64,000 nucleotides of DNA, from contig CM028326.1 in the NCBI GenBank assembly GCA_016647705.1, positions 23,451,901 to 23,515,900 on the forward strand, given 5' to 3'. How positions within the stretch are numbered: the stretch's first letter is position 1; each line of letters opens with the position of its first letter. Below, in pieces: positions 1-12,064 of this stretch. The notes beneath the pieces are model-generated. The model did not search any database. It was not told where the DNA came from and saw only the letters and a program-made list of their open reading frames with translations. Position numbers and translations under genes: made by a program. Source of the DNA: Eucommia ulmoides (taxonomy: Eukaryota > Streptophyta > Magnoliopsida > Garryales > Eucommiaceae).

Positions 1-703
1 CGCCAGACGATCGCTACTTCTTAATCTGTCGACCGAACGATTCAGAGAGTTCCCTGGGCCAAAATACAACTATGGTAGGTCAACCAGTACACCTTGGTCT
101 GTCGACCTATAGATTCAGAGAGTTTACCCTTTAACCATAGGTTGATTGATCAATCGACCGATCAATTCAGAGACTACATTGTTTCTCAACTCCTTCTCAT
201 CAGTTGACCGAACCATGTTGGTCGGTTGATTACTGGAACTGCTCTTCCTTAATTTATTTTTAACTCAAATCTTTGATGTTTTTGCCCTTTATCTGATTTC
301 CTTTCTCGGTTAAATTTTATTAACTCCTTAAATCAATTTTAATTTATAATCTTTCTGAAATCAATATTTCTTATTCAATTTCACATAGGAGCAAATATGT
401 TTAATTAGTTAGGATCCTATAAAAAACACACATAATCATAAAACTATTTTTGAGTCATGTGTGATTCTAATCGAGATACATTAAGAATAAAAATTAACTT
501 GAATTATTTTTTCCTAGATTCTTCAAAATCTTCGGTCTCTTAATACTCTTCTCTTTGTCAGTCTCTTGCATCCATAATCATCTTCAACAATTTCTTCATG
601 ATTAAATCATCAATGGAAATTTATCACTGAAATACTCAATAAACTCATTAGTTCCACCAAAAATATCAACATTTAATTGTCCATAAAAATCTTAAGATCA
701 ACA
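1..703 (-). mobile_element. Long-LTR-like arm, left member of an inverted pair (runs off the window start)
   Basis: Read on the minus strand this starts TGTTGATC at 703 and matches the plus strand from 2245 to about 2960 along its whole length, with moderate divergence. Shared landmarks are the start, a stretch with AGTTCCAC/CAATATTTAATTG, the sequence around the BamHI-like GGATCCTA, and a block with repeated GTCGAC. A TGTTGA start is typical of Ty1/copia LTRs. The internal end lies outside the window, so an LTR identity is an inference. No coding potential is seen. Confidence 0.5.
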
Positions 704-1089
704 TAAATATTTTAAGTGATGCAAAAATCAACATGTAAAGTGACATGAAATAATATATTATTTTCTATAAATATAATGTCACAAAATGTCTACTTTCTAA
801 TTTGCCCAATTGATTTAAAGAAGTTCCAATTTCACATTCTCTTAAATTCTATAAAAATGAGAATCAAGTAAATATCACGAAAACTGTGTTTTGGCAAAAT
901 TAATTCCACCAAAACTTAAGTAAAATCCAACGAAACAACTTACCGAAGAAAACGATTCACTAAACTGATTATTTCTAAATTTATTTTATTTGTAAAATCA
1001 AATCGTCAGTAAAGAAATATTTCTTTCAATATATTGAATCATTGAATTCAGCCTAAAACTTGTGAATTAATTCTTACAAAATAATTTAT

Positions 1090-1177
1090 TATTTTTTTTT
1101 AAATTTTAATTTTATTTTTTTAAAAAAAATTAGGTATAGCAACAACTTTAAAAAAATAATGAAAAGTGAAATAAAAC

Positions 1178-1256
<79 letters not shown>

Positions 1257-2174
1257 TATCCTCATCTCATGCTCGAAGGCTAAGCCCAAAAGGAAAACCT
1301 CGTCCTGGCATGTTCATCGAATCATCAGATGATTCTAACGAAAACTAAACTTGCAGGAATTTAAATTGTGATGATAAAAATAAAATAAAAAGAATTAAGG
1401 GATAAGAAATATATCTACCTTGGTAAAGATTCTCGATGTACGATTTTTATTCTCTCAAAGATGACTTCCCAAATAGGCTTTCATTAAGACCACACCCTAG
1501 GAGGATTTCTCTCTGAATTTTCTGAATGAATGAACTAGGAAGAGGAAAGTCCTATTTATAGGGAATGATGGGGCGTGAAAATTACTTAGAAACCCTAAAA
1601 ATTAGGTTTGGCAGTCTAAAGCCAGTCCAAGATGGAGTGGGAAAGGGTAAAAATGGAAAAAAATACCAAAAATAGTATTCTAGGGTTACGGGCTCGTGAA
1701 TTCACGCGCCCATTCCACCGCCTTTTCCAGCAACTGACACGTGGTGTAGGGGACTCTCCACTCTTCTTGCTTTTCTTTTGATTTGGGAGGTTGAAAAAAA
1801 ATGGTGGGCCCAACCTTTTTTTTTTTTTAATTCTTTTTCTCTTCCCTCTTTCTCTTCTCCCTTCTGACACGTGGTAGTGGGCCACTCCCACTCTCTTTTT
1901 CTAATTTCTTTATCTCTCACCGATACTCTCTCTCTCTCTCTCTTGACAAGCGGGCCCCACGGTCATTCTCTCTCTCTTTTCTCTCTCTCTCTCTCCTCTC
2001 CTCTTCCCTTATTTTTATTTTTCTATTTTCAATTTCTTTCTTTTTTGGTTTCTTTTTTATTTTATTTTTCTTTTTCTTTTTATATTTTCTAAAATAAAAT
2101 AAAATAAATTATATATAAAAAAATAAATAAAGCATAAAATATTTTTGCAGGGCGGTTAAAATACCGTGTCTACA
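1090..2174 (-). mobile_element. Solo-LTR-like segment (gypsy-type ends), boundaries partly uncertain
   Basis: On the minus strand the segment opens with TGTAGACACGGTATTTTAACC (start at 2174), the kind of terminus common in plant Ty3/gypsy LTRs. About 610 bases in there is a TATA box, CTATAAATAG (1552-1561), followed by a transcribed-looking region. A pyrimidine-rich tract lies at 1920-2090 on the plus strand. The far end is not resolved and may lie anywhere from the (TAA)n tract to about 1290; no target duplication was found. Short open frames here come from low-complexity sequence and are not genes. Confidence 0.35.
1179..1253. repeat. (TAA)n microsatellite
   Basis: About 25 uninterrupted ATA/TAA units. 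Read on the minus strand it gives a poly-leucine open frame, which is an artefact. Confidence 0.95.
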
Positions 2175-2244
2175 CCGTGCCTTCTATTCAATGTTGTTCA
2201 ATTCATATCCGTCTGTTGTCTTCTGTTATTCAGTTCATCACCTT

Positions 2245-3900
2245 TGTTGATCCTAAGATTTTAATGGACAATTAAATATTGATATTTTTTGTGGAACTAA
2301 CGGATTTGTTGAGTGTTTCAGTTTATAAGTTCCATAGAAGATGTTATCATGAAGAAGTTGAAATAGATACTAAATAGATTCTAAAGAGACTAACAAAGAT
2401 GATGGACATTAAGAGATCGAAGACTTTGAAGAACTTAAGGGAAAATAACTCAGGTTAATTTTTTACTCTTAATGTATCCCGATTAGGATCACACATGACA
2501 CGAAAATGAATTTTTGATTTTATGCATTTTTATTAGAATCCTAAATAGTTAAACATATTTACTCCTATGTGAAATTGAATAAGAACTATGGACTTAAGTT
2601 ATATTAGTGATTAAAATTGAATTTAAGTGTTAGTTAAATTAACCGAGAAAAGAAATCGATTAAAAGGGCAAAAACGTCGGAGAATAGAGTCAAAATTAAT
2701 GAAGGAAAAAAATTATCCAGCATTGTTCGGTCGACATACCTGATAGGATCGGTCAACCGATGAGTGTAGGTTGGAATATGTTGAAGTCTTTGAATCGATC
2801 GGTCGACTTATGGTATTGGATTAGTCGACCTATGGCCAATGGATGAACTCTCTGAATCGTTCAGTCGACTTGTGGTGGAGGATCGGTCGACCTCTGGCCA
2901 ATAGGTGAACTCTCTGAATAGTTAGGTCGACAGACCAAAGAGTAGCGGTCGATCTACTATGGTTAGAAATTGCCTTGGGCTACAACCTGAATCGAGCGAT
3001 CGACCTATGGTGTTTGATCGGTCAACCGATGGTTCGGTTTTAGATTTGGAGGATTTCATGAATTTGATCCTTAACTAGCCATTTTTGGCTTACTTGATTG
3101 AGATATTCTAGGAATCTGTACTTAATTGAGATATAGTCTATCTATTCTACTATCCATATTAATTTGGTCTATTTAATTAAATGTTCTTTTAATTAAAGTG
3201 TTTTAATACTTTCTATTTTGATGAATTTTGATTTAGAAAATGTTTAAGGACCAAAATGAGATTTTTCAAGAATATTTTTAAATGAAAAAGATCTATTTTG
3301 AACATATATGATGTATGGGGTCTTGGGGAGTCATTTAATGTTATAGTATTTGAAAAATAGTTGTTATAAGATATCTTTGAAATTCCTATATTTAAACTTG
3401 CAAATTTTTAGTTTAAATATTGCTATTTTGGGAGAGATTTAAGAGATTTTATTTTGATCTTACGATTTAGTCCATATACTTAAATATAATTCTTTCTATA
3501 CTTTCATTGATTAAAATCAAATTATTTTGGGGACTAAATTGAGAGTTTTAGAAGTTATATTGTTGGTCAAATATAATTGTTATAAATCTATATGATATAT
3601 GAGATCCATATGTGTCATTTATTGACATAACATTTGAAAACTAGCCGTTGGAGGTCAAGTTTGAGGGCTATTAAAAGAGACTTGCGGGATTGTATTATAC
3701 TCATCAAGAACAATCAGTTTCTGAGCTATTCTAAGAGTTATCATTATGATATTATATTGAGAGATTATTTTGTTCTTGAAATTCTTGAGTTAAAGCGGTA
3801 TTTGAGTTAGCGTCACTCATCTAAGCCGTCTTGCGATACTACGTGCAATCTATTCGGTGTATTCTCGGTAAGATCGTTCCAAACTTATTCTTTAATTGAG
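2245..3900 (+). mobile_element. Long-LTR-like arm, right member of the inverted pair
   Basis: Starts TGTTGATC at 2245. The first 700 bases are the reverse complement of 1-703. Further on there is a minisatellite (about 2780-2960), a TATA-like CTATTAAAAG near 3670 after an ACTAGCCGTTGG motif of the kind seen in long copia LTRs, and then U5-like sequence. The 3' end and any primer site were not found, so the right boundary is approximate. A solo or truncated Sirevirus-like LTR is the best guess. Confidence 0.4.
2780..2960. repeat. Minisatellite of about 61 bp with GTCGAC cores
   Basis: Three diverged units, each with a CTCTGAATCG(T/A)T motif followed by (A/G)GTCGAC and then a second GTCGACCT. 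Spacing of the CTCTGAAT motifs is close to 60-62 bp. The inverted partner at 1-180 carries the same organisation. Confidence 0.6.
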
Positions 3901-5060
3901 TATTTTATTATTACTACTTGCTTGGTGAATTGATCTTTTTGAGAAATCGTTTTTCAACTTTAAAAGTATAAAAATCTTTTAAAACGATTTGTATGTAAAT
4001 CTGATTATGTGCTACCCGTTTTCTTTAAAAAATAGATTTTGAAATTCTCACTTTATTTCTATCACTAGTTTTGGGACATTATGTGCTAAATTATGTGTTC
4101 TCTCTATTTCCCCGTCTTACATTTCCAGATATGGGTTGCGGTGAACGTTTTCCAGTTGTTTAATATCCATATCTGGGTTGCGGTGGACGACGCCATGCTC
4201 GTGCTCATTGCGGTGGACGTTTATTGTTGTTCCATTTTCAAATCTCATTTTCTATTTTCATATCTCATTCCAGATCTGAATGTTTGATTGAATTTTTCAG
4301 AACTCTATTAGATCTTGAATGTTTGTGAGATTGAATTTTTACAAATCTATTCCAGATCTTGAATGTGCCTGTGATTTTCTATTGTTTTTTGTGAATATTC
4401 ACATAGTTTTAATATATGCTTTGTTGGTATTTTCTTGATTTTTGGGGGAGTTTTGGGTCTATTTCATTGTGGATATTATTTTTGTTGATTTGTCAATGTT
4501 CATATTGAAATGTTTATTGTGATTCGGTGTACATTTATATCGATTTTTAGTTTTTAGAATGAATGTGTCATTGTTATAATTGCAGATCTGGTTTGAATGT
4601 TCATTCAAATATGTTCAACCTAAGATATCCAACTATGAATGTTCATTCGCAGTATTTGGTTTGGCTGATGTTCATTTGTGATTTGGTGAATGTCAATGTC
4701 GATTTTGTTAATTTTTTATTTTGTTAGATCTGTTTCAAACATGAATGTTCGCACGGGGGTCATGCGGTTTGATAAAATATTCATACCGATTTGTTTGTTG
4801 TTGATCGTTGTGTTTTTTCAATTTTTTTGCTTTTGGGTGGTTTTGGTGAATGTTCAAACCGAGATTGTATTTTTTTTATTTGTTCACTTAAAGAACGATG
4901 AATATTCACAACAACAAAATTAAAGTTAAAATGTATTAAAATGTTTGAAAATAACAGAATGAAAATAGGAATGTCCACGCCTTGATTTTTTAAGAGAATG
5001 ACATAGTACGTAAATAATGGGAAAAAAATGGTCAAATAATAGAAGACGATTTTCTAAAAA
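3900..5060. other. Non-coding A+T-rich stretch
   Basis: Contains local direct repeats of an AGATCTTGAATGTTTG-like phrase (4270-4370) and GGGTTGCGGTG (4134 and 4174), but no convincing coding frame, splice pattern or element ends. Confidence 0.5.
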
Positions 5061-5265
5061 TCTCTAACGACTAAATTTTTTTATAAATTAAATATTTTTT
5101 TATTATTACTATATTTGAGTCCATGCATTCGTTTTATAATTTTGGTAAATCTAATGTTCTTAACTTCTATATATTATATTTTCTCTTATATTATTTCTTT
5201 AGTTTAATTTTTTAAAATTTAATGTTTTAGTATTATTAATAAATTTATTGTCAATATATTATTTC
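5060..5265. repeat. Left part of the A+T-rich 130-bp repeat array
   Basis: Carries the same phrases as 12290-14610 (TAATGTCCATAATTT, TATATTATATTTTCTCTTTTATATTATTTCTTTAATTTAA in diverged form, TATTATTACTAAATTTA). It is cut by the LTR element at 5266, with the array resuming at 12065. Confidence 0.65.
5261..5265. other. Target-site duplication, left (ATTTC)
   Basis: ATTTC directly abuts the first base of the left LTR (5266). The same five bases follow the right LTR at 12065-12069. Confidence 0.9.
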
Positions 5266-6288
5266 TGTAACGACCCGGTCTCCCAGGGCCACTATTATGA
5301 TTTCTCCTATAGAGAATTTTCTAACCTAAAACCAACTTGTCGACTTCCCAATAAACTCCAATATATTTGAAGATCTCTCTCATAATTTATAACTGAATTT
5401 CCAACGTTTTTCCAAACCAATTTTATTTACCGAATATTCAATACATTAAAATTTGGAGAAATATTCTACAACAACTACGATAATTAATATTACTGTTTCT
5501 TCCTATTACACAATAATAATAATAATTACAATATTTACAATTAATACATCCAGAAATTTCGAATAAAATTCTTCTCCAGTTTTGTCCTAGCCGACCCTGC
5601 AACCAAACACTGTAGGGTTGTGAGTTAACGCTCAGTAGAATTCCAACCCTTTTAATACGTGCATTTAATTTATATAACACAAACCACGTAAGCATGCTCA
5701 TCACATAAATTCTGCATCGTCCAAATTTAACACAAAAACCACGTAAACATGCTCGTCACGTAAATTCCGCATCGTCCCACATACTTTACATCATTTCAAC
5801 AAGTAAAATTCCACAAAATACGACAATTAAATGCATATATGAAAAGAGTCAAGAATTCTACCTTTCCCAGATTTTTCACCGGTCTGCGAGATGAGTTTTA
5901 AGTTTTATTGGGGTACTTCATGTAATTTCACATTTTTTCTTTTTTCTTCTTCTTTCTTCCTTTTTCTTTTTCTGTTCCTGCTTCCTGTTTGCGCTCCTGG
6001 TTCAGTTGCCAACCTCCCCTCTCTCCTTACCAGCTCCGACGTCTTTCACCGCCGACCTCCTCAACGATCAAAGCCCACATAATCGGGGTTAACAACGAGC
6101 TGAAAGCATCCCCGCCCCGACGGATGACACCTCCTCCCACGCTAGAGCACCGTCGCCAACCGGACTACCACCTTCGTCACCGCTCCGAATACACACACAC
6201 ACACACACACCACACGAAACACTCACCACCAGACGACTGATCGACACACCCACACTGCAACCATTGAACACACACCCACAGCAGACGC

Positions 6289-6327
<39 letters not shown>

Positions 6328-6829
6328 TTCTCTCTTTCTAACTTACCACCGGTGAACTACGATCACCCCACTCCAACCACGACGGTGAACAAAAACATAC
6401 ACATATACTCCGATCACTTGCGCACAACGAAACACACACACAAACGACACACGCACACACTCCGAACCAAACACACACCCACTGTCTCGTTGAAACGACC
6501 GCAACGATCACCTCCATCGCCAACACCGAGTCGACCGACGATAACCCACGCCACTCTTTCTCAACAATCCGAGCACACATACACACCCAGAAAACTCACA
6601 CACACACCTCCGATCACATACCCACATGATCGCCGGCCGAACAGAGCACACACATACCGTCAGAAAATCGACGATGAACAGCACCTCCAATCCTCTCTCT
6701 CTCTCCTCTGCTTTCGATTTTCTCACAGCCGAACAGCAACCCACCGTCAGCCACCTTCTATCTCTCTCTCTCATTTTCTCTGGATTCTTCCCGATCCTTC
6801 TCTCTGTCGTGCGTATGCGAATGTGTGTT

Positions 6830-6896
<67 letters not shown>

Positions 6897-7093
6897 TGTT
6901 TTAATTACACAAATCTCCCCCTAAATTATCTTTAAATTTTTATTAAACTAGTTCTAATTTTAATGTTTATATAAATTACAATGTAACCCCTAAAATTTAA
7001 TTCACACAATTAATATCACAATTCACCCCGATATTTTTGAAATATTATAAAATACGACTAAAATTGTTCGTATATAAAAATTGGGGTCTTACA
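5266..7093 (-). repeat. 3' LTR of the coding-free element
   Basis: Matches 10379-12064 throughout. It is longer because it holds a (CA)n tract near 6296-6324, a (TA)n tract at 6834-6892 and about 65 bases after it that the other LTR lacks. Open frames rich in Thr, His and Pro in both LTRs follow the CA-rich composition and are not taken as genes. Confidence 0.9.
6834..6892. repeat. (TA)n microsatellite inside the 3' LTR
   Basis: About 29 TA units. The matching spot in the partner LTR (11911-11921) has only about five units and has lost adjacent sequence, so the two LTRs differ by a microsatellite length change plus deletion. Confidence 0.95.
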
Positions 7094-7106
7094 ACTCTTC
7101 TTCTCT
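7094..7106 (-). other. Polypurine tract of the coding-free element
   Basis: The minus strand reads AGAGAAGAAGAGT immediately before the 3' LTR start TGTAAGACC. Position and composition fit a plus-strand primer. Confidence 0.7.
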
Positions 7107-8607
7107 AAAATAAATTTCGTCCCGAAATTTTAGTCAATCAAAACAATAATATTTCAGATTCGCACCGCATGATCATGTTAATCACACTTGATTCTAGAAT
7201 AATTATTTTCTATGTGGGGTCCCATAACCGAAGTTACCCTTAATTCGTAACCGTCAATTTCCGTTCCAACATCGCAACACTTTCATTCGCAGTGGCACAC
7301 ATTATATCCAATAATCAACAAATAGGGTGCACTTTGGTCGGTAACACCTAACACAGACAACCAACTGTGAAGAATCTCATATTTTTTAAACGCTTCTACT
7401 GCGCTACTCTGATAAAATAACAATCAATAACAATATAAATACAATATATCTCTAAAATACCACGGTAGTCTTAGTGGATTAGGTTTATCTCATTCCGACA
7501 GTAATTTTTCTCATAACCAACATTTATCCATTATATCCAACATTTCCAGTCAACCAATTCGCAACAACATTTTCATCCAACATTTAAACCAACAATACTC
7601 GCAACCACATATCATGCCCAACAGATAACCCAACTCCACGTGAACTGACCTATGAGACTAAAAATCATCAATCTCAATTCTCACATCAAAATTTTTAATA
7701 ATCTCGTAAACGTTTTATAAATAACGTCAAAATCACATCAATATGTTTCAGATCACGACAAATCATATAAATATCCCTCAAAACACATAAATATCACCAA
7801 ATCACATCAATACGTAACAAATACGTCAAACGGATCATCTATAAGAATTCTCTTCATGCCTCCACATTTAATCAAGTATTTGACAAGGTCAAGCGCCTCA
7901 AATATGTCTCAATCCACATAAAACGTCTCAACCATATAATCACGTATAAATATGTATCGAAATAAATACGTCCCAATTTCAAAAATCCGATACGTCACAA
8001 AAATCAATAATCACTATATATAAAAAAAATATTATATCAATAAACTTCAAAAATACTCATCGACTCAAGGATAATTCAGATTATCATTTCCCCATGAAAT
8101 CCCAATGTCTCCATATTCCGACTCCGCCTAATGTTAGTAGTGGACCAATACATACAACTGAGTTATTTTTTTATCAGTGTACTGTTTTTGTAGTATAAAA
8201 ACATTTTATGGATCAAGTTTTTATCAAAATTCACTTCCCAAATATTTTCATCCAAATTCATTTTCCAATATAAAATGTAGCCACACTTGACTATAACCAA
8301 ATCTCAACAAAATGTCACCACCTCACTGTCAACATCAACATCTCAACCAAATATTTTCAACATAACACCGATTTTCAAATCGACAAATCAACTCGCGTAT
8401 ATATAATAAAATAACATAATTCCCTACTAACTATAGGATTGTTTATCTCACGATCGGGAGTTACAACGGTACTGCAACCTGTACAACTGCGCCACTACAG
8501 TGACTAGCAGTCGTAACTCGTATGACTGGTGCCAATTACAGCGACTACCAATGCCAGGGCCCTTATATATCCCCAAGGGTAGGGACAACCACCCACAAGA
8601 TTTGCAC

Positions 8608-8720
8608 TCTTGATGGGTCCACACTTTGCCGGACTTTGCCTAGCAGATAATCACCACTCTGCAGGACTATGCCTAGCAGATAATCACCACTCTACATAAT
8701 TATGTCTAGCAGATAATCCA
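8608..8720. repeat. Tandem repeat of about 35-44 bp inside the coding-free element
   Basis: Three units built round CTAGCAGATAATCACCACTCT, separated by GCAGGACTATGC-like spacers. It shares its core with the array at 9366-9545. Confidence 0.75.
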
Positions 8721-9365
8721 CATCTCGCAGGTCATATCGGCCTAACGAGAAGAAAACTATACCATAGTATGACCAAACACCAATTTCCATATTTAAAACT
8801 CACTTGATCCACATAAGTCATAATATCATCCAATTTTAATAGCCACATTTTCCCGTCATTATATGAAAATATGATTTTATATACTTATATAGAAGACTGT
8901 CTTCATAAAAAAAAAAAATAGGGATCAAGTGTATATATATATATTTTTTCTTTTCAAACACCACGTTTCAAAATATACTATCATATATCGCATTCTATGT
9001 TGGAAACCAATTTTCTACTGCCACCAATGCAACAAATAATATATTTACAATACCAAATTCAAATAATTTAAGTCACCCCATTCCAAACATTTTAAATCTA
9101 CCGGTCCAAACATTTACGTCATATAAAATAATTTATTTAAATCAACCAATTTATTTAAAATAATCTATTTCAACTAATTCATTGTAAAATATAATATCGC
9201 ACACCATTTTCTACTAGCTATAGGATTATTTTAACCGCATGATCAGCGTTTGTGACAGTACCGTGACCTGCACAACTATGTCATCTAATGTGATCAATAG
9301 TGTCAGAGCCATTTATTTTCCCCAATGGTAAGGGTACACCCGTGGGATTTGCAGTCCAGACGGGC

Positions 9366-9545
9366 CACCACTCTGCCGAAACAGATAATCACCACTCTGT
9401 CGAAGCAGATAATCACCACTCTGTACAGATAATCACCACTCTGCTGAAGTAGATAATCACCACTCTGTACAGATAATCACCATTCTGCCGAAACAGATAA
9501 TCACCACTCTACCGAAGCAGATAATCACCACTCTATATAGATAAT
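9366..9545. repeat. Minisatellite with alternating 25- and 20-bp units
   Basis: Seven full copies of CAGATAATCACCACTCT plus partial ends. The spacer after the core alternates between a (C/T)CGAAGCA-type and a short GTA/ATA type, giving a higher-order pattern. Confidence 0.85.
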
Positions 9546-10365
9546 ACTACGGCATCGTAAGATAATAAATTCATTTTCTACTTTTTTTTTTCTTTTTTTT
9601 TTTTAAATTACTTGATCCATAACTCATCGTAAAATCGTCAATTTTATCAACACTTGTTTTTTCATACTTTAATTTGAAAATATATTTCCACAATTTATAT
9701 AGAAGATAATATACACCTTTAAATTAATAACTCCCATTTAGCGACAATTTTTTTTTTTGTTGGTCCACGACTAACACGGCACTCATCCAGGCTTATTAAC
9801 TCATTATAGATAGTTTACTTTTATCACCCGCCATCTCAAATATTAATATATATTCAACTTATTAATCCATTGTCATTTCAAAAATTAATGTGTTCAAATT
9901 ACCATTTTAGGGATCAAAGTGAAATAATGGTAATAACATATTAGTGCAAAGTGTCCAACCTCCCAAAAACATAACGGAGACGTCAATGCCTATATATACT
10001 AATTACCCCATAATATTCTTCACCTTTATTTCTACGTATATATGTGTGAATAATTGGTGTACATATGAAAATATTGATGCACATACCTCGCCACTTGATA
10101 ATATCACGTAATTCTGTATGGAAACAATACGACACATAGATCACATGTCAGGAATCCATGAAAAGCACATAAATCACGTATTATATTAACTTCATACATA
10201 CACACATAAAACACATTTAATTTTTAACTCGCAATTCCACTAATATTAACAGTTTATTATGATTTATGGGTATCCTAACCCCGGTTCAAATTGCTCGCCA
10301 ATCTAAGTTCTAAGTCTACAGAATCTATAACCTAGGCTCTGTGCCTGCATAATTTATAACCTAAA

Positions 10366-10376
10366 CTCTGATACCA
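10366..10376 (-). other. Primer-binding site (initiator tRNA-Met type)
   Basis: Minus strand TGGTATCAGAG, two bases after the end of the 5' LTR. This is the usual plant LTR element primer site complementary to the 3' end of tRNA-iMet, and it fixes the element's orientation. Confidence 0.85.
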
Positions 10377-10378
10377 CC

Positions 10379-12064
10379 TGTAACGACCCGATCTCCCAGA
10401 GCTGCTACTATGATTTCTCTTATAGAGAATTTCCTAGCCTAAAACTAACTTGTCAACTTCCCAATAAACTCCAATATATTTGAAGATCTCTCTCATAATT
10501 TATAACTGAATTTCTAACGTTTTTCCAAACCAATTTTATTTACCGAATATTCAATACATTAAAATTTGGAGAAATATTCTACAACAACTACAATAATTAA
10601 TATTACCGTTACTTCCGATTACACAATAATAATAATTATTACAATATTTACAATTAATACATCCAGAAATTTCGAATGAAATTCTTCTCCAGTTTTGTCC
10701 CAACCGATCCTGCAACCAAACACTGTGAGGTTGTGAGTTAACGCTCAGTAGAACTCCAACACTTTTAATACATGTAGTTAATTTATATAACACAAACCAC
10801 GTAAGCATGCTCATCACATAAATTTCGCATCGTCCAAATTTAACACAAAAACCACGTAAACATTCTCGTCACATAAATTCCGCATCGTCCCACATACTTC
10901 ACATAATTTCAACAGGTAAAATTCCACAAAATACGACAATTAAATGCATATATGAAAATAGTCAAGAATTCTACCTTTCCCAGATTTTCCACCGGTCCGC
11001 GAGATGAGTTTTAAGTTTTATTGGGGTGCTTCGTGTAATTTCTCATTTTTTTTCCTTTTTCTTCTTTTTTCTTCCTTTTTCTTTTTCTGTTCATGCTTCC
11101 TGTTTGCGCTCCTGGTTCAGCCGCCGAGCTCCTCTCTCTCCTTACCAACTCCGGCGGCTTTCACCGCCGACCTCCTCAACGATCAAAGCCCACATAATCG
11201 GGGTTAACGACGAGCCGAAAGCATCCCCGACGGATGACACCTCCTCCCACGCCGGAGCACCGTCGCCGACCAGATTACTACCTTCGTCATCGCTCCGAAT
11301 ACACACACCCCACACGAAACACTCACCACTGGACGACTGATCGACACACCCACACCGCAACCATTGAACACACACCCACAGTAGACGCAAAACACACACA
11401 CAACCACAACTCTCTCTTTCTAACTTACCGCCGGCGAACTCCGATCACCCCCCTCCAACCACGATGGCGAACAAACACATACTCCGATCACCTGCGCACA
11501 AAGAAACACATATACAAACGACACACGCATACACTCCGAACTAAACACACACCCACTGCCTCGCCGAAACGACTGCAACGATCACCTCCATTGCCAATAC
11601 CGAGCCGACCGACAATAACCCACGCCGCTCTTCCTCAACAATCCGAGCACACATACACACCCAGAAAACTCACACACACACCTCCGATCACATACCCACA
11701 TGATCGCCGGCCGAACAAAGCACACACACGCCGTCAGACAACCGACGATGAACAGTACCTCCAATCCTCTCTCTCTCTCTCTCTCCTCTGCTTTCGGTTT
11801 TCTCACAACCGAATAGCAACCCACCGCCGGCCACCTTCTATCTTTCTCTCGTTTTCTCTGGATTCTTCCCGATCCTTCTCTCTGTCGTGCGTGTGCGAAT
11901 GTGTGTCTGTATATATATATAGTTCTAATTTTAATGTTTATATAAATTACAATGTAACCCCTAAAATTTAATTCACACAATTAATATCGCAATTCATCTC
12001 GATATTTTTGAAATATTATAAAATACGACTAAAATTGTTCGTATATAAAAATCGGGGTCTTACA
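10379..12064 (-). repeat. 5' LTR of the coding-free element
   Basis: Pairs with 5266-7093. Ends TG..CA on both strands (TGTAACGACCC at 10379; GTCTTACA at 12064). It contains the same CT- and CA-rich block with a shorter (TA)n tract. Confidence 0.9.

Larger units (their letters stand above)
5266..12064 (-). mobile_element. Coding-free (non-autonomous, LARD-like) LTR retrotransposon
   Basis: Two LTRs of 1828 and 1686 bp enclose 3285 bp. On the minus strand each LTR starts TGTAAGACCCCGATTT/CAATTT and ends GGGTCGTTACA, termini known from plant Ty3/gypsy elements. The 5' LTR (10379-12064) is followed by GG and the primer site TGGTATCAGAG; a purine tract precedes the 3' LTR. Identical ATTTC duplications flank the whole. 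The internal region has no gag or pol similarity on either strand and only stop-riddled short frames, so mobility would need proteins from another element. It contains two tandem repeat blocks. It sits inside the 130-bp A+T-rich array. Confidence 0.9.

Noticed and set aside
1089..1289. Poly-leucine small protein
   Set aside because: Produced by translating the (TAA)n microsatellite on the minus strand.
6352..6924. Long Thr/His/Pro-rich open frame, with a 245-codon counterpart at 11234-11971
   Set aside because: It lies in both LTRs of the coding-free element and is made of CA-rich low-complexity sequence. The frame is lost or changed between copies, so selection on a protein is not supported.
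8608..9545. CRISPR-like array
   Set aside because: Units are short, adjacent, lack unique spacers of constant length, and lie in a plant LTR element.
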